Shown: positions 42,095 through 52,053, numbered from the stretch's first letter. The stretch: 64,000 nt of DNA from an uncultured Lachnospiraceae bacterium (GCA_910576535.1 CAJTKK010000006.1:23246-87245), one strand, 5' to 3'. The notes: generated by a model from the letters alone, not told the origin. Numbers and translations: made by a program.

Positions 42095-43945
42095 GTGAAG
42101 GCGGACACTGCAAAAAAAGATTATAAGGAACGGCTGAAAAGACATTTTGACGAGCTGCGCTGGCTCTATATGGAATTGTATGATAACAGTTCCATGTTTG
42201 CGGAGTTATGCGATAAAATGAAAGAGTTTTATCTGGAACGGGGCAAGGACCTGAAGGCTTTGGATGTAAAACGGGAAAAGCATCAGGACTGGTATAAACA
42301 AAACGATATGCTTGGCATGATGTTTTATATTGACAATTTTGCAGGCGATATGAAGGGCGTAAAATCCAGGCTGGATTATATTGAACAGTGTAATGTAAAT
42401 TATATTCATCTGATGCCATTCCTTGAAACGCCGAAAGGGCGTTCCGATGGCGGTTATGCTGTTTCCGATTTTAGGAAAGTGCAGGAGAACTTGGGTACGA
42501 TGGAGGATCTGGAAAAACTGACGGACGCCTGCCATAAGAAGGGGATTAATGTCTGCATGGACTTTGTTATGAACCATACTTCGGAAGACCATGAATGGGC
42601 AAAAAAGGCCAGACAGGGCGACGGGGAATATATGAGCCGCTATTTTTTCTTTGAGAATTCTTATATTCCTTCTTTGTATGAGCGGACAGTGCCGCAGGTA
42701 TTTCCTACAACGGCTCCTGGGAACTTTACTTATCTTCCGGAAGAAAACCGTTTCGTTATGACCACTTTTTACCCTTATCAGTGGGATTTAAATTATAGGA
42801 ACCCAAGGGTTTTTAATGAGATGATGTATCATTTTCTTTACCTGGCGAATAAAGGGATTGACATTATAAGGATTGACGCGGTGCCTTATATATGGAAGGA
42901 ACTGAATACATCCTGCCGGAACCTTCCCCAGGTACATACGATAGTGCGCATGATGCGTATGATTGGTGAAATTGTCTGTCCGGGCATTCTTTTGCTGGGT
43001 GAGGTGGTGATGGAACCGGAAAAGGTAGTCCCTTATTTTGGCACGGTGGAAAAGCCGGAATGTCATATGCTTTATAATGTAACGACAATGGCAACCACAT
43101 GGCATACGGTAGCTACCAGGGATGTGCGGCTTTTGAAAAAACAGTTGGATATCGTGAATTCCCTGCCGAAGGATTATGTCTTTTTAAATTATCTGCGCTG
43201 CCACGATGATATTGGCTGGGGGCTGGACTACGGAACGCTGATGACGGAAGGGATCGGGGAACGCTCCCATAAGAAATATCTGAATGATTATTTCCAGGGC
43301 TATGCCGGAGACAGCAACAGCCGGGGTGAGCTGTATAATGCAGACCCGGTGACAGGGGATGCCAGATTCTGCGGGACGACAGCTTCTATGTGCGGTGTGG
43401 AGAAAGCCGGTTTTGAGCAGGATGAGGCTGCCATGGAGAAGGCGGTTCAAAAAGATGTGATGCTTCATGCCTATATGTTTATGCAGTCCGGGATCCCGGT
43501 GCTGTACAGCGGGGATGAAATCGGCCAGGTCAATGATTATACTTATAAGGAGGATCCGGATAAGGCTGCCGATTCCCGATATATCCACCGTGGGGCGATG
43601 AACTGGGAACTGGCAAAGAATATCTCCCAAAAAGATACAGTGGAAGCAAAGATTTTTCACCGTCTGGAACAATTAGAGCAGCTTAGGAAAAAGGAAAAGG
43701 TATTTATGTCCAATGCGGATACATGGACGGTTGAAACATGGGAGCCTTCGGTATTGTGTATGGGAAGATATTATGAAGGAGAAAAAATAATCGGCCTGTT
43801 TAATTTCAGCGAATACGATAAAACAGCATGGATCAATGAAACGGACGGTGATTATATTGACTTGATATCGGGCGAAGAGATGAAGCCGATAGGGGTTAAT
43901 ATACCGGCATATGGATTTTATTATCTGAAAAAACGATCGGAATAA
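42095..43945 (+). CDS. GH13 alpha-amylase family enzyme, amylosucrase-like
   Basis: This 616-residue protein starts from the GTG at 42095 (AAGGAGG upstream). The TIM-barrel motifs are present: DFVMNHTSEDHEWA (region I), GIDIIRIDAVPYIW (region II, nucleophile Asp), LLLGEVVMEP (region III, acid Glu) and LRCHDDIGWG (region IV). The extended N-terminal helical domain and the late RYIHRGAMNWE motif resemble GH13 subfamily 4 (amylosucrases and sucrose hydrolases). There is no signal peptide, so it acts in the cytoplasm, probably on sucrose or short glucans. It may instead be a trehalose-type isomerase. Confidence 0.85.
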   Translation: MKADTAKKDYKERLKRHFDELRWLYMELYDNSSMFAELCDKMKEFYLERGKDLKALDVKREKHQDWYKQNDMLGMMFYIDNFAGDMKGVKSRLDYIEQCNVNYIHLMPFLETPKGRSDGGYAVSDFRKVQENLGTMEDLEKLTDACHKKGINVCMDFVMNHTSEDHEWAKKARQGDGEYMSRYFFFENSYIPSLYERTVPQVFPTTAPGNFTYLPEENRFVMTTFYPYQWDLNYRNPRVFNEMMYHFLYLANKGIDIIRIDAVPYIWKELNTSCRNLPQVHTIVRMMRMIGEIVCPGILLLGEVVMEPEKVVPYFGTVEKPECHMLYNVTTMATTWHTVATRDVRLLKKQLDIVNSLPKDYVFLNYLRCHDDIGWGLDYGTLMTEGIGERSHKKYLNDYFQGYAGDSNSRGELYNADPVTGDARFCGTTASMCGVEKAGFEQDEAAMEKAVQKDVMLHAYMFMQSGIPVLYSGDEIGQVNDYTYKEDPDKAADSRYIHRGAMNWELAKNISQKDTVEAKIFHRLEQLEQLRKKEKVFMSNADTWTVETWEPSVLCMGRYYEGEKIIGLFNFSEYDKTAWINETDGDYIDLISGEEMKPIGVNIPAYGFYYLKKRSE

Positions 43946-43974
43946 GAACATAAGAAGAACATAAAAAGAACATA

Positions 43975-44022
43975 AAAAGAAACGCCAAGGCTGCAGAAAT
44001 GCTGCTGCGGCGTTCTTTTTAT
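43975..44022 (+). terminator. terminator of amylosucrase-like gene
   Basis: AAGAAACGCC pairs with GGCGTTCTT around a small inner stem (CTGCAG..CTGC), followed by TTTT. Confidence 0.85.
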
Positions 44023-44101
44023 TGGGGAAGGGCGGTTGTTGACAGCAGGAAAGCCGCCTGGTTCAGCCTTTTTGTCTGTAAAAGCTGTTTGAAGAATAGA
44101 A

Positions 44102-44860
44102 GAAAAGAAAAAGGAGATCGGGGAATTCTTTGTAATCAGCGATGACATATCAGCGGATCCCCTGGCAAAAAGGCCTACGCAGGAGCAGTTGGACTGGTCG
44201 GCAAAGGTGGCGGCGGCGCAGGAGCGGCTGGTGAAAGAGTACCGCTTGGACGGGCTGGCTTATTACTATCATGGGTCTGCGGACGGTGCATACGAAAAAC
44301 TCCAGTCAGGTTTTATCGTAGGGCGTTCCCTGCTGACGGCAAAGGGCATTCCCTGTGCCGGGGAGGGGGATCTGAAGACATGCCTTGCTATGAAAATCTG
44401 TGATATTGTAGGGAAAGGCGGTTCGTTCTGCGAAATAGTGGTGACGGACTATGAGCAAGGCACAATATTGCTTGGGCATGATGGACCGTTCCATTTGGCG
44501 ATTGCACAAGGCAAACCGCTTTTACGCGGTTTAGGGGTGTACCATGGAAAGCAGGGGACAGGCATTTCCGTAGAAGCGAAAGTGCGCGCAGGGGAAATTA
44601 CTAATCTGGGATGTACCCAGACCGTGGATGGGCGGCTGAAATTCATTATCACGGAAGCGGAAGCAACGGATGGACAGATTATGACAATAGGAAATGCCCA
44701 GACCCATGTGCGTTTCCGCAAAGACCCGGATTCCTATATGGACGAATGGTTTGCACAGGAGCCTACCCACCATTTCGCTATGAGCGTCGGCCATAACGGG
44801 AAGCTGTTTGGGAAGATAGCGGATCTGCTGGGAGTGGAGGCGGTAACGCTGGGTGAATAA
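44102..44860 (+). pseudogene. C-terminal half of an L-fucose/L-arabinose isomerase-like protein
   Basis: Good protein sequence begins about 44102 without a start codon and continues to a stop at 44858-44860, about 250 residues. GIPCAGEGDLKTCLAMKICD is the conserved metal-site region, and THHFAMSVGHNGKLFGKIAD is the end of the fucose/arabinose isomerase C-terminal domain. The N-terminal domain (some 200 residues) is missing. A TTG at 44189 could start a shortened protein, but the fold would be incomplete. Probably a remnant. Confidence 0.7.
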
Positions 44861-44946
44861 TATTTTTGCCGTTTCCTTTTAGCGGGGGATGCATTATAAT
44901 AGGCTGGATAATGAGGATAGAACCTATAAAAAGGAGGCGGCAGTTG

Positions 44947-45360
44947 ATGTGGTTTTTATTTGCGGTACTTTCTGCGGTTTTTGCAGCGTTTACTTCTATA
45001 CTGGCTAAAATCGGCATAAAGGGTGTTGATTCCAATCTGGCTACAGCGATACGGACAGTAGTGGTCGTTATCATGTCATGGGGGATGGTTTTTTTAACAG
45101 GCGTCCAGGACGGGATAACGCAGATTGGAAAAAGGAGCTGGATTTTCCTGATTCTGTCCGGGCTGGCAACCGGCGCTTCATGGCTTTGTTATTACCGGGC
45201 GTTGCAGATGGGGGAAGTATCCAAGGTGGCGCCGGTGGACAAGATGAGTGTTGTCATAACTCTTATTCTGGCATTTGTGCTTCTTCATGAAGAGTTTACT
45301 GCAAAGTCATTGATTGGCTGTGTGCTGATTGGCGCGGGGACTCTGGTTATGGTTTTATAG
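44947..45360 (+). CDS. EamA-type (DMT) membrane protein, single half
   Basis: This 137-residue protein starts from the ATG at 44947 (AAAGGAGG 9 nt upstream). Five hydrophobic segments and one EamA repeat, ending FVLLHEEFTAKSLIGCVLIG, are present. Full drug/metabolite transporters have two such repeats; one-repeat members act as dimers. LATAIRTVVVVIMSWGMVF is typical of the family. The substrate is unknown. Confidence 0.85.
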   Translation: MWFLFAVLSAVFAAFTSILAKIGIKGVDSNLATAIRTVVVVIMSWGMVFLTGVQDGITQIGKRSWIFLILSGLATGASWLCYYRALQMGEVSKVAPVDKMSVVITLILAFVLLHEEFTAKSLIGCVLIGAGTLVMVL

Positions 45361-45386
45361 CCCGCCGGGGAGGGCATGGAGGTTCA

Positions 45387-45541
45387 TAAAAGGCGAGCAT
45401 GGGAGCAACATTGGAATTTATAATACTCATATGCGTCTTAAATATCTGTATGGGGAGAAGTATGGCCTGCATTTTGAGAGCGATTATGGGCATGGAACGG
45501 AGGTTCAGGTGAGGATTCCTGCAATCTTATGCCAAGCTTAA
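45387..45541 (+). pseudogene. C-terminal remnant of a LytS/YesM-type histidine kinase
   Basis: The plus strand reads GSNIGIYNTHMRLKYLYGEK then GLHFESDYGHGTEVQVRIP. This is the last ATP-binding segment (G2 box region) of a LytS/YesM-like sensor kinase. Nothing of the rest is present. It overlaps the 3' end of the AraC gene on the other strand, so DNA from a kinase gene now supplies the end of that regulator. Confidence 0.7.
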
Positions 45542-46415
45542 TGGAGGCGGCGTATTCGGAAGGCGTTATCCCGGATAACTTTTTAAACTGCCTGGAAAAG
45601 TAATGGATAGAATTATAACCGAGATGCTCCGCAATCTGGGAGAAATTCATCTGGCGGCTGCGGATTAGCTGCTTTGCAGCAGTGATTTTCATAAGGGAAA
45701 AATAATCAATAATCCCGTAACCGGTATTATCCCGGAAAATCTGCTGCAAAAGGGAACGGCCGATTAGATTGTCACGGCATATCTGCTGGATGGTCAGGTG
45801 TTCGTCAATATGTTCTTCCATGTAAGAAATGATTTTGTAAAACAGTTCGTCTTCCCCCCGTTTGCGGACTGATTTTGGGATGGCGGCAAAGGCGCTGTCC
45901 TCCCTGTGATTGCGGATAAGCTGTATGAAGAGCTGGTGAAGATAAATCAGAATGAGCTGTTCGGAGCCAAAAGGGACGTCAGGGCTGTCACGGCGGCTCA
46001 GCTTCTGGCAGCAGGGTCCGTCTAACGGGCAGGAATAGGTAAGGGATGCTTCCTGGATGATTTTTCTAAGGAGCAGCCGTTCCGAGGGGCCGATTTCCAA
46101 TATTTTTCCCCGGAAAAAATCCATGGCGGGAGAGGCGCATATAAAGCCTATGGAAATCAGACTGGATGCAACGTCTCCTTTGGAGCGGACGCTATGGGGT
46201 TCCCGGGGCTGACAGAAAAGGATGGAGTCCTTATTCAGCGTATAGGTTGCGGAACCGGCAGAGGCATGGACAGCGCCTTTTTCTACGCAAAGGAATTCCC
46301 AGAAATCGTGGGATTTTTCTTGAAAAACAAAATCGCTGATGGATTGGAAGCAGTGGATGGAAACGATTTCGTCGATAATCAGTTCTTTTTTCAAAGTAAT
46401 GCTTTCGTAAGGCAT
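45438..46415 (-). CDS. AraC-family transcriptional regulator
   Basis: This 325-residue protein starts from the ATG at 46415 (AGAGGAG 6 nt upstream). An N-terminal cupin (FWEFLCVEKGAVHA...LFCQPREPHSV) is followed by a C-terminal double helix-turn-helix (HLTIQQICRDNLIGRSLLQQ, and LGYNSIHYFSRQFKKLSGIT near residue 280). The family's usual end, PSEYAAS, is followed by about 35 extra residues read from the complement of a histidine kinase remnant. It probably controls a sugar gene set; the neighbouring sugar isomerase remnant hints at a lost locus. Confidence 0.88.
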   Translation of the reverse strand: MPYESITLKKELIIDEIVSIHCFQSISDFVFQEKSHDFWEFLCVEKGAVHASAGSATYTLNKDSILFCQPREPHSVRSKGDVASSLISIGFICASPAMDFFRGKILEIGPSERLLLRKIIQEASLTYSCPLDGPCCQKLSRRDSPDVPFGSEQLILIYLHQLFIQLIRNHREDSAFAAIPKSVRKRGEDELFYKIISYMEEHIDEHLTIQQICRDNLIGRSLLQQIFRDNTGYGIIDYFSLMKITAAKQLIRSRQMNFSQIAEHLGYNSIHYFSRQFKKLSGITPSEYAASIKLGIRLQESSPEPPFHAHNRSQNAGHTSPHTDI

Positions 46416-46687
46416 AATTTTCTCCTCTGGCCAGCTATATTTATCAAATAAGATGAACAATTATACAAAGCTTTTTTTAAAATACGAATTATAATGGATA
46501 TTAGCATATATTCAACCCACGGGCAGTATACCTGATAAAAGTATATATGATATGCGCGGGAAAAGAAAGTATATATTTGAGATATTGAACAAACAAGGAA
46601 AAAAAGATTGGAAATTAAGATTTTGAAACGCAAGTCTGCGCCTGATGGCACAAATGCGTACACGGAGAAAGGAGCATGGTTATAAAA

Positions 46688-47611
46688 ATGAAAAAACCGG
46701 TTTTAGTAATTATGGCTGCGGGAATGGGCAGTCGTTACGGGGGGCTTAAACAGATTGATCCAGTAGACGGGCAAGGGCATATTATTATGGATTTTTCCTT
46801 ATATGATGCAGTGAAAGCGGGTTTTGAGAAAGTAATTTTTGTTATAAAGAAAGAAAATGAAAAAGATTTTAAGGAGGTAATCGGGGACAGGATTGAAAAA
46901 ATCGTGGAAGTGGAATATGCATACCAGGATTTGCAGGACATCCCGGAAGGCTTTGAAGCGCCGGCTGGAAGAACGAAACCATGGGGGACCGGCCATGCGG
47001 TAATGAGCAGCAGAAACCTGGTGGATGGGCCTTTTGTGGTAATCAATGCAGATGATTATTATGGAAGAAGCGCTTTCTCCCAGATTTATGATTACCTGGT
47101 ATCCCATGAAGACGGGGAAAAGTATGCATATGCCATGGTAGGCTATGTGCTGGAAAATACTTTGACGGAGAATGGGCATGTGGCAAGAGGGGTATGTACT
47201 ACCGATGAAAACAGCCGCCTGTCAGGGATTACCGAGAGGACGCGGATAGAGAAAAGGGGCAGTGAGACTGTATATACGGAAGATGAAGGGGCGACTTGGC
47301 ATGTGATCCCGGAAGGAAGCATTGTATCTATGAATCTGTGGGGTTTTACCGGGAGCTTTATGAAAGAGCTGGAGGCAGGGTTCGCGCCGTTTCTGGAAAA
47401 GGGGTTAAAGGAAAACCCGTTGAAGTGTGAGTATTTCCTTCCCAGCGTGGTGAATGGGCTTTTAGAGGCGGGAAAGGCAGAGGTTGCCGTGCTGAAATCT
47501 TATGACCGCTGGTATGGGGTGACTTATAAAGAGGATAAACAGACAGTTGCGGATGCGATTGAAAAGATGAAAAAAGAAGGGCTATATCCGCAGAATTTAT
47601 GGGAAGAATAA
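46688..47611 (+). CDS. sugar-phosphate nucleotidyltransferase
   Basis: This 307-residue protein begins MKKPVLVIMAAGMGSRYGGL. The G-x-G-x-R-x-GG-x-K loop binds the nucleotide, and FVVINADDYYGRSAF carries the metal-binding Asp of this fold. WGTGHAVMSSRNLV fits UTP- or dTTP-glucose-1-phosphate transferase relatives. It likely activates a sugar for the cell envelope. AAAGGAG lies before both the ATG at 46676 and the preferred one at 46688. Confidence 0.85.
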   Translation: MKKPVLVIMAAGMGSRYGGLKQIDPVDGQGHIIMDFSLYDAVKAGFEKVIFVIKKENEKDFKEVIGDRIEKIVEVEYAYQDLQDIPEGFEAPAGRTKPWGTGHAVMSSRNLVDGPFVVINADDYYGRSAFSQIYDYLVSHEDGEKYAYAMVGYVLENTLTENGHVARGVCTTDENSRLSGITERTRIEKRGSETVYTEDEGATWHVIPEGSIVSMNLWGFTGSFMKELEAGFAPFLEKGLKENPLKCEYFLPSVVNGLLEAGKAEVAVLKSYDRWYGVTYKEDKQTVADAIEKMKKEGLYPQNLWEE

Positions 47612-47742
47612 CAAAATCCTGAAAATCGTTTCTTATTGGGAGAGAAAAAAGCTTTTCCGGGAAATTTTTCTATTTGTACAAAAGGAACCCGGTAAGCAGG
47701 GTTTGGTGTAGCAGAAGAGATAAAACGGGAGGGAAAAACAGC

Positions 47743-49491
47743 GTGAAGAGGGAAAAGATAAATGAAATTGCAAGGGAATTTGCTGCAGATCATCCGGCAG
47801 TAAAAAAACTGAAGGACGTTTCAGTGAAAAGGAAGCTGTCCGCACTGTCAAAGGTTTTGATTTCCGGGATGTTGTTTATTGCGGCAGTTGCGGCAGTAGG
47901 GCTATGGATGGTAAAGGCGCAGGCAGGAACGATTACGAAAAACTGGATGCCTTGCGCTGTTCTGGCAGAGGATTTGAAGGCATTGACAGCGGAATACAGG
48001 ATTCTCCAGTATGGGCATATTGTTTCCGAGTCAGAAGAGGCCCGGGCGCAATATGAGACAGAGATGGAACAGGTTTTAACTGAAATTAATGAGCGGACAA
48101 AGATGTATGAAGGATACGCCCGTAAGGATGAGGACAGGGCTTTGCTTGAAGAAGCAAAGAAACAATGGGAAACTTATCTTGGAGTAAGCAACCGGATTAT
48201 GGAAGCAAGCCAGGCCGGGGAAACTGCCCAGGCCGGGGAATGGATGGCGGCAGAGGCAGAAGATTCTTTTGAAAGCTTCAATAAAAAGATGGGGGAGCTG
48301 GCGAAATATAATGCGGCGGGGAGCGATGCCGCAATCAGGAAAGTAGACAGTACATATTGGTTTTCCATGATTTTGATGATTGCCAGCGCAGTGGCGGCGA
48401 TTATGATAGGCGGTACGGTTTCTGTGGCAGTAAGGACGATTGTGGTAAGGCCGCTTAGGGAAATAGCAAAGGCGATCAAAGGGATCCAGAAAGGGGAATT
48501 GGATACCCATTTAACATATGAATCACAGGATGAACTTGGGCTGCTTTCCGATAATATCCGGGAATTTATCCAGAATCTGGTGGCGATTATCCGTGATGAG
48601 AGCGTGATTCTGGCTAAAATGGCGGAAGGGAATTTTGATGTGGATTCCCATGAGAAAGAAAAATATCTGGGTGATTTTAAACCGATCCTGGATTCCATGG
48701 CGGAAATTAAATATAAATTAGGCTCTACCATTTCCAATATTTATAAATCTTCGAATCAGGTAAGCGCGGCTTCGGAGCAAATGGCGGCTTCCGCCCAGTC
48801 TTTGGCGGAAGGTTCTACGGAGCAGGCGGAAAGCGTGCAGGAAATTGCCGCGATGGTAAGCGATATGGGGGAAAAAGCATCCAATGGCGCGAAACGTGCG
48901 GAAGAAGCCAGCAACTATGCTGTGGAGGTAAAACAGCAGGCAGAAAAAGGGAATGTACAGATGGAAAGGATGATGAAGGAAATGGATATCATTTCCCAGA
49001 CATCCAAAGAAATCGAAACAATTATTGATACGATTGAAGAAATTGCGGAACAGACGAACCTGCTTGCGTTAAATGCTTCTATTGAGGCGGCAAGAGCCGG
49101 GGAAGCCGGCCGGGGATTTGCCGTGGTAGCCGGGGAAATCGGGAAATTGGCGGGACAGTCTGCGGAGGCGGCAACGAATACAAGGGAACTGATCCAAAAA
49201 TCCATGGGTGAAGTGGAAAGCGGGAACGGCATTGCCAAAGAAACAGCGGAGGCATTCTATGCTGTGAACGAAGGAATCAGGAAAGTCGTAGAGCTGAACG
49301 GGATAGTCAAAGAAGACTGTGAAAACCAGGCACAGGAAGTTAATGAAATTAATGAAGGGATAGAAGTGATTTCCGGGGTAGTGGAAAGCAATTCCGCCGC
49401 TGCGCAGGAAAGCTCGGCTACCAGCGAAGAACTGGCGGCTCATGCCCAGACTTTGCAGGCTATGCTGACACAGTTTACATTTTCGGAATAA
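47743..49491 (+). CDS. methyl-accepting chemotaxis protein
   Basis: This 582-residue protein starts from a GTG at 47743 with GGGAGGG upstream. Membrane helix 1 (VLISGMLFIAAVAAVGLWMV) lies near residue 40. A four-helix-bundle sensor domain of about 150 residues and membrane helix 2 (FSMILMIASAVAAIMIGGTV) follow, then HAMP and the signalling tip (EQTNLLALNASIEAARAGEA, GRGFAVVAGEIGKLA). It feeds CheA, which lies outside this window. The ligand is unknown. Confidence 0.93.
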   Translation: MKREKINEIAREFAADHPAVKKLKDVSVKRKLSALSKVLISGMLFIAAVAAVGLWMVKAQAGTITKNWMPCAVLAEDLKALTAEYRILQYGHIVSESEEARAQYETEMEQVLTEINERTKMYEGYARKDEDRALLEEAKKQWETYLGVSNRIMEASQAGETAQAGEWMAAEAEDSFESFNKKMGELAKYNAAGSDAAIRKVDSTYWFSMILMIASAVAAIMIGGTVSVAVRTIVVRPLREIAKAIKGIQKGELDTHLTYESQDELGLLSDNIREFIQNLVAIIRDESVILAKMAEGNFDVDSHEKEKYLGDFKPILDSMAEIKYKLGSTISNIYKSSNQVSAASEQMAASAQSLAEGSTEQAESVQEIAAMVSDMGEKASNGAKRAEEASNYAVEVKQQAEKGNVQMERMMKEMDIISQTSKEIETIIDTIEEIAEQTNLLALNASIEAARAGEAGRGFAVVAGEIGKLAGQSAEAATNTRELIQKSMGEVESGNGIAKETAEAFYAVNEGIRKVVELNGIVKEDCENQAQEVNEINEGIEVISGVVESNSAAAQESSATSEELAAHAQTLQAMLTQFTFSE

Positions 49492-49531
49492 GGAAATTAT
49501 TATAGCCGCATGTTGCGGGAAGGTTCATTAG

Positions 49532-49577
49532 AAACTGCAGGGATGGATTCGCCAGGAATCCTCTCTGCGGTTTTTTG
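49532..49577 (+). terminator. terminator of chemoreceptor gene
   Basis: AACTGCAG and GGATTC pair with GAATCC and CTGCGGTT; TTTTTT follows. Confidence 0.85.
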
Positions 49578-49706
49578 CTTTATAGGAAAGTCCTTCGTCA
49601 AGCGGTCTGCTGTCCGGCGTTGGCCGGGTTCCTGGGGCTATCTGCAGAATTTTTGTATCAACGCCTGATGGCATGTTTGAGCCGCCGGCGCGGGGGACGG
49701 CAGGCG

Positions 49707-50525
49707 CTATTCTAAAATGGGGATTTCAATCTGGACAATATAATCCTCAATCCGATCAATGACATTTTCATTAATGCCCATTTCATATGAAAATCCATGA
49801 ATCCTCAGATGATGCTTTTTGGTATAGTCAAGAATTTCCTGATACCGTTTTGGCAGCATATCCCAGTCTCCTTTATGGAAGGCTTTCAGGTATTTTCCGC
49901 CGGGGGTTATATGCAGGCCGGACTGGTATGCGAGAAAAGGGATTTCGATAAAGAGATTGGAGTAACCGTCAAAGCTGCCGTTTAACAGGCTGGCAGCGGG
50001 GATCATCGAACCATAGGAAGCCTTATGGAGATGGCCAAGCCGGTATTTTTCTGTCTTGGAAGTAATGAGTTCCACTGCTTTCTCAAAGGTGGTATCCCGG
50101 TCTATGTCTACGGTGACCAAACAGCGTTCTTCTTTTTCAACAATGCTGATTTCGGATAAGTCCATAGTCAGCAAGGTATCCATATTCTGACGGTGCGTAC
50201 ATAGGAGCGTGCGGACTGCATGCAGATGAGTGATCTGCGTATCGAGATCCGCAATTTTTTCTTCCAGAAGGTATTTCAGGCTGTGGGCAGAGCGGTTTTG
50301 CATAAAAGTCTGTATTTCATGAATGGAAACGTCCAGTTCTCTCAGCAGCAGGATGGTTTCCAGGACAGAGCTTTGATGATAGCTGTAATACCGGTACCCG
50401 TTTTCCGGGTGAATGAAGATAGGCTCGAATAGTCCGATTTCATGATACCACATCAGAGTTTTTTTATGAATGCCGTGCATGGCTGCAAACTGGCCGATGG
50501 TGAGAAGTTTGTCCTTGTGATTCAT
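49707..50525 (-). CDS. MerR-family regulator with GyrI-like effector domain
   Basis: This 272-residue protein starts from the ATG at 50525, with AGAGG 5 nt upstream. The MerR helix-turn-helix and wing (IGQFAAMHGIHKKTLMWYHE, ENGYRYYSYHQSSVLETILL) are followed by a coiled-coil dimer helix and a C-terminal effector-binding domain of the BmrR/GyrI kind. It should twist the 19-bp-spacer promoter that it shares with the divergent MATE pump, switching it on when a drug-like ligand binds. Confidence 0.9.
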   Translation of the reverse strand: MNHKDKLLTIGQFAAMHGIHKKTLMWYHEIGLFEPIFIHPENGYRYYSYHQSSVLETILLLRELDVSIHEIQTFMQNRSAHSLKYLLEEKIADLDTQITHLHAVRTLLCTHRQNMDTLLTMDLSEISIVEKEERCLVTVDIDRDTTFEKAVELITSKTEKYRLGHLHKASYGSMIPAASLLNGSFDGYSNLFIEIPFLAYQSGLHITPGGKYLKAFHKGDWDMLPKRYQEILDYTKKHHLRIHGFSYEMGINENVIDRIEDYIVQIEIPILE

Positions 50526-50554
50526 CATTACCTCTAAAAATTTCAAAACAATGC

Positions 50555-50585
50555 TTGACTATACAGTTACTGTACGGTTTATGAT
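50555..50585 (+). promoter_or_regulatory. MerR-type promoter with 19-bp spacer and operator
   Basis: TTGACT at 50555-50560 and TATGAT at 50580-50585 are 19 bp apart. TACAGT-T-ACTGTA at 50562-50574 is a perfect dyad in the spacer. Both features are the hallmark of MerR-controlled promoters. It drives the MATE gene. Confidence 0.88.
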
Positions 50586-50628
50586 ACCATATACAAAGCG
50601 AAAAAACAAGATAAAGGGAGGAAAACTT

Positions 50629-51969
50629 ATGGAAAACTCAAATGTGTATGAAAAACCGGTAACGCATAGGAATATCTTAAAATTTGCTGTGCCGACCATT
50701 GCAATGACAGTCTTTATGTCTTTTTATACAATGGTTGACGGTCTGTTCGTATCTAACCTGATCGGTACGGATGCGCTTTCGGCGGTCAATCTGACGGCTC
50801 CGGTCATCCAGCTTGTCACGGCAATTTCTACCATGCTTGCCACAGGCGGAAGCGCAGTCATTATGAAGAAAATGGGGGAACAGAAGATAGAGGAGGCAAA
50901 AGAGGATTTTACATTTTTCATTATAGTAAATGTTATTGCAGGGGGCATTATGTGTGCGGCGGGGTACCTGTCCATGGATCATATTTTTGCCGGTATGAAT
51001 CTTTCTGCGGATGTAGAAGGGTACTGCGTGGAGTATTTGAGTCGTTATCTGATATTTACCGTGCCGGTTCTTCTCATGAATAACTTTACTCTTTATATGA
51101 TTGCCAGCGGGAGGGCCAATCTTTCCCTGGCCTGTTCTGTAACAGGCGGTATCCTGAATATGGTTCTTGACTATGTATTTATCGCCAGGGCCGGTATGGG
51201 GATTGGCGGCGCTGCGGCCGCGACAGGGCTTGGCTATTCCGTGACGGCGGTTGCAGGCCTGTTTGTTTTTAGCCGGAAAAAGAGCCTTCTGCATTTTAAG
51301 AAACCGGCATTCCGCTTTAAAGCGCTTGCGGCTGCGGCTGTTAACGGATGTTCAGAGATGGCGGCTGCGCTTGTTACCGGGATAATAACAATGATGTTTA
51401 ATTGGACGATGCTGCATTATGCCGGGGAAGACGGAGTTGCGGCCGTTACGGTTATTATGTATGTGCTGATGTTCGCAAGTTCTCTATACACGGGCTATTC
51501 CTATGGGGTTGCGCCTATGATCAGTTATTATTATGGGGAACAGAACCGGGATAAGCTGAAAAAACTTGTTGCGGCCAGCTTAAAGGTGATTGCAGGGATT
51601 TCTTTGGCTACGGCAGCGGCTTCCTTTATGCTGACAAAGCCGCTGGTGTCTGTTTTTGCCCGCCCGGATAATCCGGTGCATGATCTGGCGGTAGCCGGGA
51701 ATAGGATTTGTACGATAGCATTGCTGTTTATTGGCTTCAATATTTTTGCCAGCGGGATGTTTACGGCGTTATCTAATGGGATAGTTTCGGCGGTTCTTGC
51801 ATTTTCAAGGTCTTTTGTATTTATGCTGATTACCATGATTGCGCTTCCGGTGATCCTTGGCGTGAACGGGATCTGGCTTGCAACGCCTGCGGCAGAGCTG
51901 ATGGCGCTTGCCTTGTCTGCGTTCATGTTCTTCCGGTATAGGAAAAAATATGGGTATATGACATTCTAA
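50629..51969 (+). CDS. MATE family efflux transporter
   Basis: This 446-residue membrane protein with twelve hydrophobic segments starts from the ATG at 50629 (GGGAGG upstream). FYTMVDGLFVSNLIGTDALS in the first half and LYTGYSYGVAPMISYYYGEQ in the second are the paired MATE repeats. It exports drugs or metabolites in exchange for Na+ or H+. It is controlled by the divergent MerR gene. Confidence 0.9.
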   Translation: MENSNVYEKPVTHRNILKFAVPTIAMTVFMSFYTMVDGLFVSNLIGTDALSAVNLTAPVIQLVTAISTMLATGGSAVIMKKMGEQKIEEAKEDFTFFIIVNVIAGGIMCAAGYLSMDHIFAGMNLSADVEGYCVEYLSRYLIFTVPVLLMNNFTLYMIASGRANLSLACSVTGGILNMVLDYVFIARAGMGIGGAAAATGLGYSVTAVAGLFVFSRKKSLLHFKKPAFRFKALAAAAVNGCSEMAAALVTGIITMMFNWTMLHYAGEDGVAAVTVIMYVLMFASSLYTGYSYGVAPMISYYYGEQNRDKLKKLVAASLKVIAGISLATAAASFMLTKPLVSVFARPDNPVHDLAVAGNRICTIALLFIGFNIFASGMFTALSNGIVSAVLAFSRSFVFMLITMIALPVILGVNGIWLATPAAELMALALSAFMFFRYRKKYGYMTF

Positions 51970-52000
51970 AATTTTTTTTATTATTTTTCCTGTATAGATG

Positions 52001-52053
52001 TTGACATGGGGAAAAAGAGTGATATAATGAACATATGAACAGTTATTCATATG
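52001..52053 (+). promoter_or_regulatory. promoter and ArsR-type operator
   Basis: TTGACA (52001-52006), a 16-bp spacer and TATAAT (52023-52028) are followed by CATATGAA (52032-52039), 6 nt and TTCATATG (52046-52053). The latter is the dyad bound by ArsR/SmtB-family sensors. Placing the operator just behind the -10 box should block transcription until metal binds the sensor. Confidence 0.88.

Noticed and set aside
42095..43945. Amylosucrase-like enzyme and later nucleotidyltransferase as a glycogen operon
   Set aside because: They are separated by remnants, a terminator and a divergent regulator. No glgA, glgB or glgP is nearby.
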